A DNA stretch of 5,726 nt, taken from NCBI GenBank assembly GCA_023421135.1, contig JAEZUG010000071.1, positions 1-5,726 of the forward strand, in the 5' to 3' direction. The translations under genes and the position numbers were made by a program. Source of the DNA: Candidatus Cloacimonadota bacterium (GTDB lineage: Bacteria; Cloacimonadota; Cloacimonadia; Cloacimonadales; Cloacimonadaceae). The stretch's first letter is position 1; each line of letters begins with the position of its first letter. Below the pieces are notes generated by a model, which was given only the letters and a program-made list of their open reading frames with translations, was not told the origin of the DNA and made no database searches. Positions 1 through 5,726 of this stretch are shown here, piece by piece.

Positions 1-108
1 GGCGAGGACCCCGGTCGCAGGAATGACGGGATGCGGTGTTGGCTGGGAGACTGAAGACACATATCTGTAGGGGTAGACCAAAGAGTGGCAGGTTGCGTTA
101 GTTTTGGC

Positions 109-130
109 GTGGCAAACTCCTTTTTGCCAC
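109..130. other. Perfect 8-bp inverted repeat (hairpin)
   Basis: GTGGCAAA (109-116) pairs exactly with TTTGCCAC (123-130) around a 6-nt loop. Neither strand has a T-run after the stem, so it does not look like a Rho-independent terminator. It is the first of a series of stems in this gene-free stretch. Confidence 0.55.
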
Positions 131-152
131 AGAGCACGGAGAGCTCTCTTGT

Positions 153-192
153 AGGCAGCTCCCCTGCCTCTGCCAATTCGGAGATTGGCAGA
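153..192. other. Two adjacent inverted repeats (6-bp and 9-bp stems)
   Basis: AGGCAG (153-158) pairs with CTGCCT (164-169) around a 5-nt loop. Starting at the same base 169, TCTGCCAAT (169-177) pairs perfectly with ATTGGCAGA (184-192) around the loop TCGGAG. Because the two stems share base 169 they would stack almost end to end in a single strand. A 10-bp palindrome, GAGAGCTCTC, lies just upstream at 139-148. There is no following T-run on either strand. The arrangement resembles REP-like or MITE-like intergenic structure, but no family can be named from sequence alone. Confidence 0.5.
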
Positions 193-220
193 CCAAGATC
201 GGGAGCGACAGCCACGCAGT

Positions 221-270
221 TCTGTTCACTGTTCACTCTCTTGTCACTCGTTACTGGTTACTCGTCACTT
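221..270. repeat. Repeat copy A: 50-nt unit built from 7-nt GTYACTN modules
   Basis: This copy matches 299-348 at 45 of 50 positions with no gaps; the differences are at 222, 227, 249, 252 and 259. Internally it reads as heptamers: GTTCACT twice (224-237), a CTCTT linker, then GTCACTC, GTTACTG, GTTACTC and GTCACTT (243-270). Two levels of repetition, a 7-nt module and a 78-nt spaced duplication, suggest slippage or duplication of an intergenic element. It does not code for a plausible protein. Confidence 0.8.
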
Positions 271-272
271 TC

Positions 273-294
273 AAAAAGCGACAAGATGTCGCTT
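273..294 (-). terminator. Candidate Rho-independent terminator for the yitT-like gene
   Basis: On the minus strand the sequence forms a perfect 8-bp stem, AAGCGACA with TGTCGCTT, around a 3-nt TCT loop. The stem runs into five consecutive T residues (the A-run at 273-277 on the plus strand), two of them within the stem. It lies 60 nt beyond the yitT-like stop codon, in the right orientation. The stem is short and the U-run modest, so termination would be moderate. The hairpin sits exactly between the two heptamer repeats, so it could instead be a part of that repeat element that only looks like a terminator. Confidence 0.5.
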
Positions 295-298
295 CCAC

Positions 299-348
299 TA
301 TGTTAACTGTTCACTCTCTTGTCACTTGTCACTGGTCACTCGTCACTT
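299..348. repeat. Repeat copy B: second 50-nt GTYACTN heptamer unit
   Basis: This is the partner of the copy at 221-270, offset by 78 nt. Its heptamers are more uniform: GTCACTT, GTCACTG, GTCACTC and GTCACTT in direct succession at 321-348, after GTTCACT and the same CTCTT linker. The array ends only 5 nt before the yitT-like stop codon, and the repeat word ACTGGTCA recurs across that stop. Confidence 0.8.
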
Positions 349-353
349 ACTGG

Positions 354-1307
354 TCATCCCGCCAGATCGATCTTGCGGCTCTTGAAGCCGTAACCCAGCA
401 CGTCGTTCACATCGGTCACGATCATGAAGGCTTTGGGATCAATGTCTTTCACAATGTCCGTGAGTTGCGGAACCTGACGGCGGTTGAGAACGCAGAAGAG
501 CACGTCAATATCCCGCTTGTGATAACCACTCTCGCCTTTGAAGAAAGTCACACCTCTATCCAGCTTGTCAAAGATCTCATCGCGGATCTTATCAACTTCC
601 GGGCTGATGACATAGACGCCCTTGATGAAGGGCAGTCCTTCCGAAGTGAGATCGGTGATCTTGGTGGTAATAAAGAGGTTCACATAGCCCCAGATAATGA
701 GTTTGGGATCCTTAAGCATCAAGCCCACACTAAGGATGATGGCTGTTTCCACCAACCAATAACCCATTCCGATGGATATTCCAGCCTTCTGCTTGATCAA
801 AGCCACTGGAATATCCGTGCCCCCGGTGGAGCCCCGGAAGCGGAAGATGAAACCTATCCCAACTCCTAATAGCACCGAGCCGGCTATGGCAGAAAGATAT
901 ATATCCTGAGGTGGCAACATGGCATAGATTGACCTGCCATTCTCCAAAACGTGGGTGTATTGGCTTAGATCACGGATGATTCCCAACTTATGAAGAGTGG
1001 GAAAAGACAGCAGATCGGTCATAAAGGAAGCTGCCAGCATTCCCCAGAGCGATTTGCCGCCAAAGGACTTACCGATGAAGATGAAGCTGATGACAAACAG
1101 AGGGATATTGATCAGAATCATGGTGATGCCGTAGGGAGCACTTGTGTAATGATTGATGATCTGCGCTATACCGGCAACGCCACCGGGGGCGATGTTGTAG
1201 GGCAGTAAAAACCAACTGTAACCCAATCCAAAGAAGATTGAGGCAAAGACAATCCCCAGAGACCGGATCAGCTCTCTCTTGATCAGACGTTTGTTCATTT
1301 TTGGCAT
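354..1307 (-). CDS. YitT-family membrane protein with C-terminal DUF2179 domain
   Basis: This 317-residue protein is predicted to be in the cytoplasmic membrane. Hydrophobic segments lie near residues 15-36, 60-80, 85-100, 136-156, 181-198 and 203-217. Two family hallmarks are visible: PGGVAGIA (41-48) and GSTGGTDI (159-166). The soluble C-terminal part (about 225-312) matches DUF2179, with RGVTFFKGESGY (251-262) and the end motif DPKAFMIVTDVNDVLGYGF (290-308). Proteins of this family (B. subtilis YitT, for example) are usually about 280-290 residues; the excess here is mainly a hydrophilic loop at about 103-135 between the third and fourth segments. The start is fixed by AAGGAG placed 8 nt upstream; the Met at residue 4 would be too far away. 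It is transcribed divergently from the nucleoside kinase gene. The family has no established biochemical role; transport or ligand sensing by the C-terminal domain is only speculation. Confidence 0.93.
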   Translation of the reverse strand: MPKMNKRLIKRELIRSLGIVFASIFFGLGYSWFLLPYNIAPGGVAGIAQIINHYTSAPYGITMILINIPLFVISFIFIGKSFGGKSLWGMLAASFMTDLLSFPTLHKLGIIRDLSQYTHVLENGRSIYAMLPPQDIYLSAIAGSVLLGVGIGFIFRFRGSTGGTDIPVALIKQKAGISIGMGYWLVETAIILSVGLMLKDPKLIIWGYVNLFITTKITDLTSEGLPFIKGVYVISPEVDKIRDEIFDKLDRGVTFFKGESGYHKRDIDVLFCVLNRRQVPQLTDIVKDIDPKAFMIVTDVNDVLGYGFKSRKIDLAG

Positions 1308-1383
1308 CTTATCGACTCCTTAAGTCTTGACGAATTAAGCACCTGCTTATTCTTGACTCATTGCACTATACAAGGAAGTTACA
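1308..1383. promoter_or_regulatory. Divergent intergenic region with dyad and weak promoter elements
   Basis: This 76-bp gap must hold promoters for both the yitT-like gene and the nucleoside kinase operon. A 14-bp dyad, TAAGCACCTGCTTA (1336-1349), sits near the middle, between two direct copies of TCTTGAC (1325-1331 and 1351-1357). For the plus strand, TTGACG (1327-1332) with TATTCT (1348-1353) is a possible sigma-70 pair but has a short 15-nt spacer. For the minus strand, TATAGT (1370-1365) is a fair -10 box, but I see no good -35. The dyad could be an operator or chance. Promoter calls here are low confidence; the divergent arrangement itself is certain. Confidence 0.35.
1316..1321 (-). 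promoter_or_regulatory. Shine-Dalgarno site of the yitT-like gene
   Basis: Read on the minus strand this is AAGGAG, 8 nt before the ATG at 1307. It selects that ATG over the in-frame Met three codons later. Confidence 0.75.
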
Positions 1384-3045
1384 ATGAAAATAGATTTTAG
1401 ATTAAACGGCATAAAACACAGCGTAATAGTTCTGGAGGATCCTCTCACTATCAAAGAGCTGGTCCATCAAGCCGGGATTGAAAACAAGTATATACTGTCC
1501 TATAAATTAAACCATAGCCTTTATGTCAATGATGAATATCTCTTGGAGCATGATACAATGGTGGATGCCATCTCCTGGCAGCACCCCGAAGGCCTGAGGA
1601 TATATCAGGATTCTGCCATCTTCGTGATGGCCAAAGCGCTCTATAATCTGCTGGGAACTCAGCACAATCTGGTGGTGGAACACTCTGTTGGAGACGGGGT
1701 CTTTTGCGAAGTCTTCAATTGTCAGGCCTGGACGGAAGCGGATTGCTCCCGGCTTACCCAGGAAATGCGCGCCATCGTAGAAGCCAATCTGCCCATCGAT
1801 AAGATCGAGGTTCGCCAGGATGAGGCCATAGATATATTCACTCAAATGGGTAGAAAAGACTTGGTAAAGAATATCAAGTATCACTTTCAACCCAGCGTCT
1901 TTATTTACCGTAGCGGAAAGTATTACGATTTATACATTCGTCCTCTGGCAGATCGCACCGGGATGATCGACAAGTTTGAGCTGGTCTATCAGGCTCCGGG
2001 CTTTGTTCTAAGGTTTCCTACCGGAAAGGACTTTGAGATTGCCCAGCCTTTTCGTCTGCCCCGCAAGATCTTTACCCTGCATCAGGAGCACGACAAGTGG
2101 CTGGATATCCTTAAGGTTCATACCATCAACGATATCAACGTACTAAACGACAATTATGACATCTCTGAATTCATTTTGGTGGAAGAGGCTTTGCATGAAA
2201 AGAAGATCGCCGAGATTGCTGCCGATATCGCCGGGAATAAAGCAGTAAAGCTTATCCTGATAGCAGGTCCATCATCCAGCGGCAAGACTACTTTTGCCAA
2301 GCGCCTGGGAGTGCAACTACAAGCCTCCAAGGCCAGACCAATCGTGATCGGCATGGACGACTATTTTCACGACAGAGACAAAACCGCCCGTAAAGAAAAT
2401 GGCGATTATGACTTTGAATCAATCTATGCCATGGATCTGGATTTTCTCAATGAACAGCTCAGTGCCATGCTCAACGGCGAGAGAGTTGATCTGCCGGTTT
2501 ATGATTTCACCCGGGGTATTCGCCGCAAAGGCAACCGCAGCGTTAAGCTGGGTGAGGACAACGTGATTGTGATGGAGGGTATCCACGGGTTGAATGAGCT
2601 CTTAACAGAGTCTATTCCCTCCGACCGGAAAGCCAAGATCTATATAAGTGCTTTGAATCAATTGAATGTGGACAATCACAACCGCATTCCCACCACAGAC
2701 TGCCGTTTGATCCGCCGGATCGTGCGGGATCATCAGTACAGAGGTTATTCTGCCACGGAGACCATCCATCGCTGGCCGGATGTTCGGGAAGGTGAAGAAA
2801 AGAACATCTTCCCCTTCCAGGAGAATGCGAATTATATGTTCAACAGCAGCCTGACCTATGAGCTTGGGGTGCTCCGTAAACACGCCTGGAAATTGCTTTT
2901 GAGAGTGCCCTCCATCAGCTCGAGCTACACTGAGGCACAGAGATTACTCAGGCTGCTCAGTCATTGTAATGATATTCCGGATGCGCTGGTGCCTTACAAC
3001 TCCATTATCCGGGAGTTCACCAGCGGCAGTATCTTCCGCTACTAA
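1384..3045 (+). CDS. Long-form nucleoside (uridine-type) kinase with ThrRS-like N-terminus
   Basis: This 553-residue cytoplasmic protein probably phosphorylates a nucleoside (uridine/cytidine type) using ATP or GTP in salvage. Residues 1-66 look like a TGS/ubiquitin-like domain. Residues about 75-205 resemble the second N-terminal domain of threonyl-tRNA synthetase; GKYYDLYIRPLADRTG (178-193) aligns with the ThrRS segment around CRGPH. The kinase core starts near 285, with the P-loop GPSSSGKTT (295-303), DDYF (325-328), the PVYDFTRG segment (371-378), VIVMEGIHGLN (394-404) and an RRIVRD segment (444-449) followed by W464 and IFPFQ (475-479). The C-terminal part ends with an NSIIREF-GGS-like motif (539-549), typical of full-length members of this family. 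An AAGGA ribosome site lies 7 nt before the ATG. The gene leads the operon with mutL 11 bp downstream. Substrate specificity cannot be read from sequence; annotation as plain udk would hide the extra N-terminal domains. Confidence 0.9.
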   Translation: MKIDFRLNGIKHSVIVLEDPLTIKELVHQAGIENKYILSYKLNHSLYVNDEYLLEHDTMVDAISWQHPEGLRIYQDSAIFVMAKALYNLLGTQHNLVVEHSVGDGVFCEVFNCQAWTEADCSRLTQEMRAIVEANLPIDKIEVRQDEAIDIFTQMGRKDLVKNIKYHFQPSVFIYRSGKYYDLYIRPLADRTGMIDKFELVYQAPGFVLRFPTGKDFEIAQPFRLPRKIFTLHQEHDKWLDILKVHTINDINVLNDNYDISEFILVEEALHEKKIAEIAADIAGNKAVKLILIAGPSSSGKTTFAKRLGVQLQASKARPIVIGMDDYFHDRDKTARKENGDYDFESIYAMDLDFLNEQLSAMLNGERVDLPVYDFTRGIRRKGNRSVKLGEDNVIVMEGIHGLNELLTESIPSDRKAKIYISALNQLNVDNHNRIPTTDCRLIRRIVRDHQYRGYSATETIHRWPDVREGEEKNIFPFQENANYMFNSSLTYELGVLRKHAWKLLLRVPSISSSYTEAQRLLRLLSHCNDIPDALVPYNSIIREFTSGSIFRY

Positions 3046-3049
3046 AGGA
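3044..3049 (+). promoter_or_regulatory. Shine-Dalgarno site of mutL overlapping the kinase stop codon
   Basis: AAAGGA begins inside the TAA stop of the nucleoside kinase and ends 7 nt before the mutL ATG. Ribosomes finishing the kinase would therefore terminate on the mutL initiation site, which favours translational coupling. Confidence 0.65.
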
Positions 3050-3056
3050 CAGGCAG

Positions 3057-4952
3057 ATGAGCAGGATACATATCCTCAGCGAGGACGTTCGCAACAAGAT
3101 TGCCGCCGGTGAAGTGATCGAACGCCCGGCTTCGGTGGTGAAAGAACTGGTGGAAAACTCTCTGGATGCAGGCGCAACCAGCATCGTAGTGAGTGTGGAT
3201 AAAGGTGGCAAGGATTATATCCAGGTCACCGATAACGGCATGGGTATGAGCGAAGAAGATGCCATGCTGGCCTTTGAACGGCATTCCACTTCCAAGATCA
3301 AGACAGTGGATGATATCATCAGCATCAGTTCTTTGGGTTTCCGGGGGGAAGCTCTGCCCAGCATAGCCTCTGTGAGCAGCTTCTCTTTGGTAACCAGAAC
3401 CAATGAGGCAGAAATGGCGACCAGAATTGAGTATGCCAATGGACGCCTGATCAATGTGAGCAAGACAGCTTCCAACCCCGGCACAACCATTATTGTGAAG
3501 GGACTGTTCAAGAACATCCCGGCCCGGCGGAAGTTTCTGCGCTCAGATACTGCCGAACTGAAACATATTCTGAAGTACTTTCATTATCAATCAATAATCT
3601 ATCCCAATGTCTCCTTGAAGCTGATCGTGGATGGCAGAGAAAAGCTCAACTATGTGGCAACGACGGATCGGACTGTGCGGATGGCAGACGTCTTTGGTTC
3701 AGGATTCTTTTCCGATGATGTGATCCCGGTTTCAAACCAGGCGGGAGAGTATCAGGTGGAAGGCTTCATCTTTGGTTTGGAAGACCGCAGCGACAAGATC
3801 CTGGAAGTGCAGTATGTCTTTGTGAATGGACGCTTTATCAACGATCGCACTATCAAGCATGCCATCAAAGCTGCTTACGAACCTTTTATTCTGAAGACCA
3901 GAGTCTGGGCCAAGGGAAGCACTCCTCCCTACCTCATTTTCGTGAATGTGCCTCCCGAGATGATAGACGTGAACGTGCATCCCACCAAGCAGGAAGTTCG
4001 TTTCCGGGAGTCTCAGCACGTGCATGGCATGGTACTTTCAACTCTGCGGGATGCTCTAAAGGGCTATGAGCAAAGGAAGTTTGATGCCGCCCTACCCAAG
4101 TTTGAATCGGCCAGAGAACCCGGACAGGCCAGTTTTGCCGAGCGTGAACTCTTCAAATCCAGCCTGGACATCCCCCGCTACAGCAGCTACAAAAAGGAAT
4201 TTGGCAATCTCTACCAGCAGGACATCTTCAAAGAACCCGAGCAAGCTCCCTCCCGGCAGACTATTCCGGTCTTTAACCAGGATAAGGCTAATGATTCGGA
4301 GCAAATGGATCTCTTGCCAGAGGAACCCAATGACAATGTGAACTTCAATCTTATCCAGCAGAATGAAGAAGACTACATCAATCCCTGGCAATTGCACAAC
4401 ACCTATATCTTTGTTCAGGTTGAGGATGGATTGGTTGCAATTGATCAGCATGCGGCACATGAACGCATCATGTATGAGCGACTCCTGCACCGTTCCGCCG
4501 GAGCTCCGGCTGTGCGACAGAAGCTGATCGTGCCCATCGTGATAGACATTCCCACCTACATCGCAGGAGAGATCAAACAACTCTTGGATCAGAACTTTGA
4601 GCTGCTGGAGAAAATAGGTTTTGTACTCAAGAAGTTCAGTGGAGACTCTCTTGTCGTGGAAGAGATTCCGGCAGAACTGGGAGATTGGCAGGGAGGAAAG
4701 GTCTTTGTGGAGATCCTCAAGCAACTGGAAGAGGAACTGGAAGTGAATCCGGATTTCAGGGACAGCATGGCAAAATCCATCGCCTGTAAGTCTTCCATCA
4801 AAGCTGGGCACAAGCTGAGCCGCAAGGAAATGCTGAACCTGATTAATGAGCTCTTTGCCTGCAGGGTTCCCTATTTCTGCCCGCACGGTCGCCCCGTGAT
4901 CATCAAGATGCCTCTGCAGGAGTTTGAGAAACGTTTCAAGCGGCTGGTATGA
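3057..4952 (+). CDS. mutL: DNA mismatch repair protein MutL, endonuclease type
   Basis: MutL couples mismatch recognition by MutS to strand nicking and excision. This 631-residue copy has a complete GHKL ATPase domain: IAAGEVIERPASVVKE (15-30) with the catalytic Glu at 30, ENSLDAGA (33-40), DNGMGM (59-64), ERHSTSK (74-80) and GFRGEALPSI (94-103), then HPTKQEVRF (308-316) whose Lys311 matches the ATP-contacting Lys307 of E. coli. A low-conservation linker covers about 335-440. The C-terminal dimerisation domain carries the metal-dependent nuclease motif DQHAAHERIMYE (463-474, the DQHA-x2-E-x4-E pattern), an ACKSSIKAG segment (576-584) and CPHGRP (608-613). This is the MutH-independent type. 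A clamp-binding candidate, QKLIVP (488-493), matches the position and form of the B. subtilis QEMIVP motif. The start is set by AAAGGA 7 nt upstream, in the 11-bp gap after the kinase stop; the gene overlaps miaA by 4 bp. Confidence 0.97.
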   Translation: MSRIHILSEDVRNKIAAGEVIERPASVVKELVENSLDAGATSIVVSVDKGGKDYIQVTDNGMGMSEEDAMLAFERHSTSKIKTVDDIISISSLGFRGEALPSIASVSSFSLVTRTNEAEMATRIEYANGRLINVSKTASNPGTTIIVKGLFKNIPARRKFLRSDTAELKHILKYFHYQSIIYPNVSLKLIVDGREKLNYVATTDRTVRMADVFGSGFFSDDVIPVSNQAGEYQVEGFIFGLEDRSDKILEVQYVFVNGRFINDRTIKHAIKAAYEPFILKTRVWAKGSTPPYLIFVNVPPEMIDVNVHPTKQEVRFRESQHVHGMVLSTLRDALKGYEQRKFDAALPKFESAREPGQASFAERELFKSSLDIPRYSSYKKEFGNLYQQDIFKEPEQAPSRQTIPVFNQDKANDSEQMDLLPEEPNDNVNFNLIQQNEEDYINPWQLHNTYIFVQVEDGLVAIDQHAAHERIMYERLLHRSAGAPAVRQKLIVPIVIDIPTYIAGEIKQLLDQNFELLEKIGFVLKKFSGDSLVVEEIPAELGDWQGGKVFVEILKQLEEELEVNPDFRDSMAKSIACKSSIKAGHKLSRKEMLNLINELFACRVPYFCPHGRPVIIKMPLQEFEKRFKRLV

Positions 4953-5726
4953 TCCCCGTTGTAATTGTCGAAGGGCCTACCGCATCCGGCAAATCAGCCC
5001 TGGCCCTGGCTTTGGCAGAAAGCTTGGGCAGCCAGATTGTTTCCGCCGATTCCAGACAAGTATATAAGTATCTGGATATCGGCACAGCCAAACCCGACCA
5101 GGTCGACCGTAAGAGAGTGAAGCACCACCTGATTGATTTTCTGGAGCCTTCTGAAGCCTATAATGCCGGAGCCTTTATCCATGCTGCCGCAGAGATTATC
5201 TCCAGCCTCCACGATCAAGGCTTGATCCCTGTGATCTGTGGAGGAACCGGGCTCTATATCCGCTCTTTATTGGAGGGACTGTGCAAGCTTCCTCCTATCC
5301 CTTCTAGAATTAGAGAAGAACTTTGGGAAGAGCTGAATCAAAAGAGCCTGGAAGAGCTACATTCAGAACTAACCAGCCTTGATCCAATTTCTGCAGGAAG
5401 GATAAGCGTTAATGATAAACAGCGGATCCTGCGAGCTTTGGAAGTCTATCGCTTCACTGGGAAACCTTTGAGCAAGCACTGGCAGGACCAGAATCCAGAA
5501 AACAATTACCAAGCTTTTCGCATCCTGATAGATCCTCCCAGGGAGCATCTCTATTCCAGAATTGATCAGCGCATGGATCTGATGCTTTCACACGGGCTGA
5601 TTAATGAGCTCACAACAGTGTTACAAATGGGCTTCAGCGAGACTGATCCGGGCTTGAATAGTGTTGGCTACAAAGAGTTTATCCCCTTCTTACAGGGAGA
5701 ACTAAGCCTGGAGGAATCTCTCATAC
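4949..5726 (+). CDS. miaA: tRNA dimethylallyltransferase MiaA (3' end missing)
   Basis: MiaA transfers a dimethylallyl group from DMAPP to N6 of A37 in tRNAs that read UNN codons, giving i6A, the precursor of ms2i6A. The first 259 codons are visible; family members are usually about 300-315 residues, so roughly 45-55 are cut off by the window end and no stop is seen. Motifs in order: P-loop GPTASGKS (9-16), SADSRQVYKYLDIGTAKP (32-49) with the DSxQxY signature of the active site, CGGTGLY (97-103), the VNDKQRILRALEV segment (154-166) and SVGYKE (238-243). The start ATG overlaps the mutL stop as ATGA. No good Shine-Dalgarno sits at the normal distance (AGGAG at 4918-4922 is too far), so initiation probably depends on re-initiation after mutL. 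The mutL-miaA order is conserved in many bacteria. Confidence 0.96.
   Translation, partial: MIPVVIVEGPTASGKSALALALAESLGSQIVSADSRQVYKYLDIGTAKPDQVDRKRVKHHLIDFLEPSEAYNAGAFIHAAAEIISSLHDQGLIPVICGGTGLYIRSLLEGLCKLPPIPSRIREELWEELNQKSLEELHSELTSLDPISAGRISVNDKQRILRALEVYRFTGKPLSKHWQDQNPENNYQAFRILIDPPREHLYSRIDQRMDLMLSHGLINELTTVLQMGFSETDPGLNSVGYKEFIPFLQGELSLEESLI

Larger units (their letters stand above)
1..353. other. Non-coding, hairpin- and repeat-rich region downstream of the yitT-like gene
   Basis: No convincing gene lies here. The open frames that cross it are short, low in complexity, lack good ribosome sites, and are made partly of translated repeat units (Leu-Val-Thr and Ser-Leu runs). The region starts with a GC-rich stretch containing GACC/GGTC (7-16), then a stretch with no clear signal (about 20-105), then a cluster of small hairpins (109-192), and last a pair of heptamer-built repeats with a hairpin between them (221-348). 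Whatever lies left of position 1 is unseen, so this may be the edge of a longer intergenic element. Several perfect 8-9 bp stems in under 200 nt is more than chance predicts, so the region probably carries mobile-type or RNA-structural repeats rather than decayed coding sequence. Confidence 0.7.

Noticed and set aside
109..130. Rho-independent terminator at the first hairpin
   Set aside because: No T-run follows the stem on either strand.
75..196. Direct repeat AGACCAA (75-81 and 190-196) flanking the hairpin cluster, as a possible target-site duplication
   Set aside because: A 7-nt match between two places in 350 nt is expected by chance, and it does not bracket the stems tightly.
221..348. 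CRISPR array
   Set aside because: Only two copies exist, the repeat is internally periodic, the copies differ at five sites, and the single spacer is itself a hairpin with no cas genes nearby.
85..385. Short plus-strand open frames with Ser-Leu-Val-Thr-rich products
   Set aside because: They are translations of the heptamer repeats in two frames, without ribosome sites or family resemblance.
300..869. 189-codon plus-strand open frame
   Set aside because: It lies antisense to the well-supported yitT-like gene and shows no domain signature.
1353..1372. TTGACT with TATACA as a plus-strand promoter
   Set aside because: The spacer is only 8 nt and the transcript would start within or after the ribosome binding site.
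4092..4886. 264-codon minus-strand open frame
   Set aside because: It is antisense to the mutL linker and C-terminal domain, whose sense frame carries the conserved MutL motifs; the antisense product resembles nothing known to me.

Overview
The window is a piece of a bacterial chromosome with four protein genes. One gene on the minus strand (a YitT-family membrane protein) faces away from a tight plus-strand run of nucleoside kinase, mutL and miaA, the last cut off by the window end. All four proteins are full length or intact as far as visible, with no frameshift or transposase. The taxonomic signal is weak. A long nucleoside kinase with a threonyl-tRNA-synthetase-like N-terminus, an endonuclease-type MutL (so no need for MutH) and a heptamer repeat near a gene end suggest an uncultured anaerobic bacterium, perhaps Cloacimonadota or a relative. 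This is an impression from protein style and intergenic repeats, not a proven assignment.

Layout. Positions 1-353 are non-coding and unusually structured. Three or four short hairpins lie between 109 and 192. Two nearly identical 50-nt copies of a sequence built from 7-nt units of the type GTYACTN follow (221-270 and 299-348). Between them is a perfect 8-bp hairpin that, read on the minus strand, is followed by a U-run and may terminate the yitT-like transcript. The repeat runs right up to the yitT-like stop codon. The yitT-like gene occupies 354-1307. A 76-bp divergent gap (1308-1383) holds a Shine-Dalgarno site for each direction and a 14-bp dyad. The plus-strand genes follow: nucleoside kinase (1384-3045), an 11-bp gap, mutL (3057-4952), and a 4-bp ATGA overlap into miaA (4949 to the window end).

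How the genes fit together. The three plus-strand genes are spaced like one operon. The mutL-miaA pair is a well-known arrangement (E. coli has mutL-miaA-hfq) and joins DNA mismatch repair to tRNA A37 isopentenylation. The nucleoside kinase probably serves nucleoside salvage and has no obvious mechanistic link beyond co-transcription. The YitT-like protein is transcribed separately and its function is unknown. I found no defence system, CRISPR array, tRNA, rRNA or insertion sequence. The part least explained by ordinary genes is the repeat and hairpin region at 1-353.
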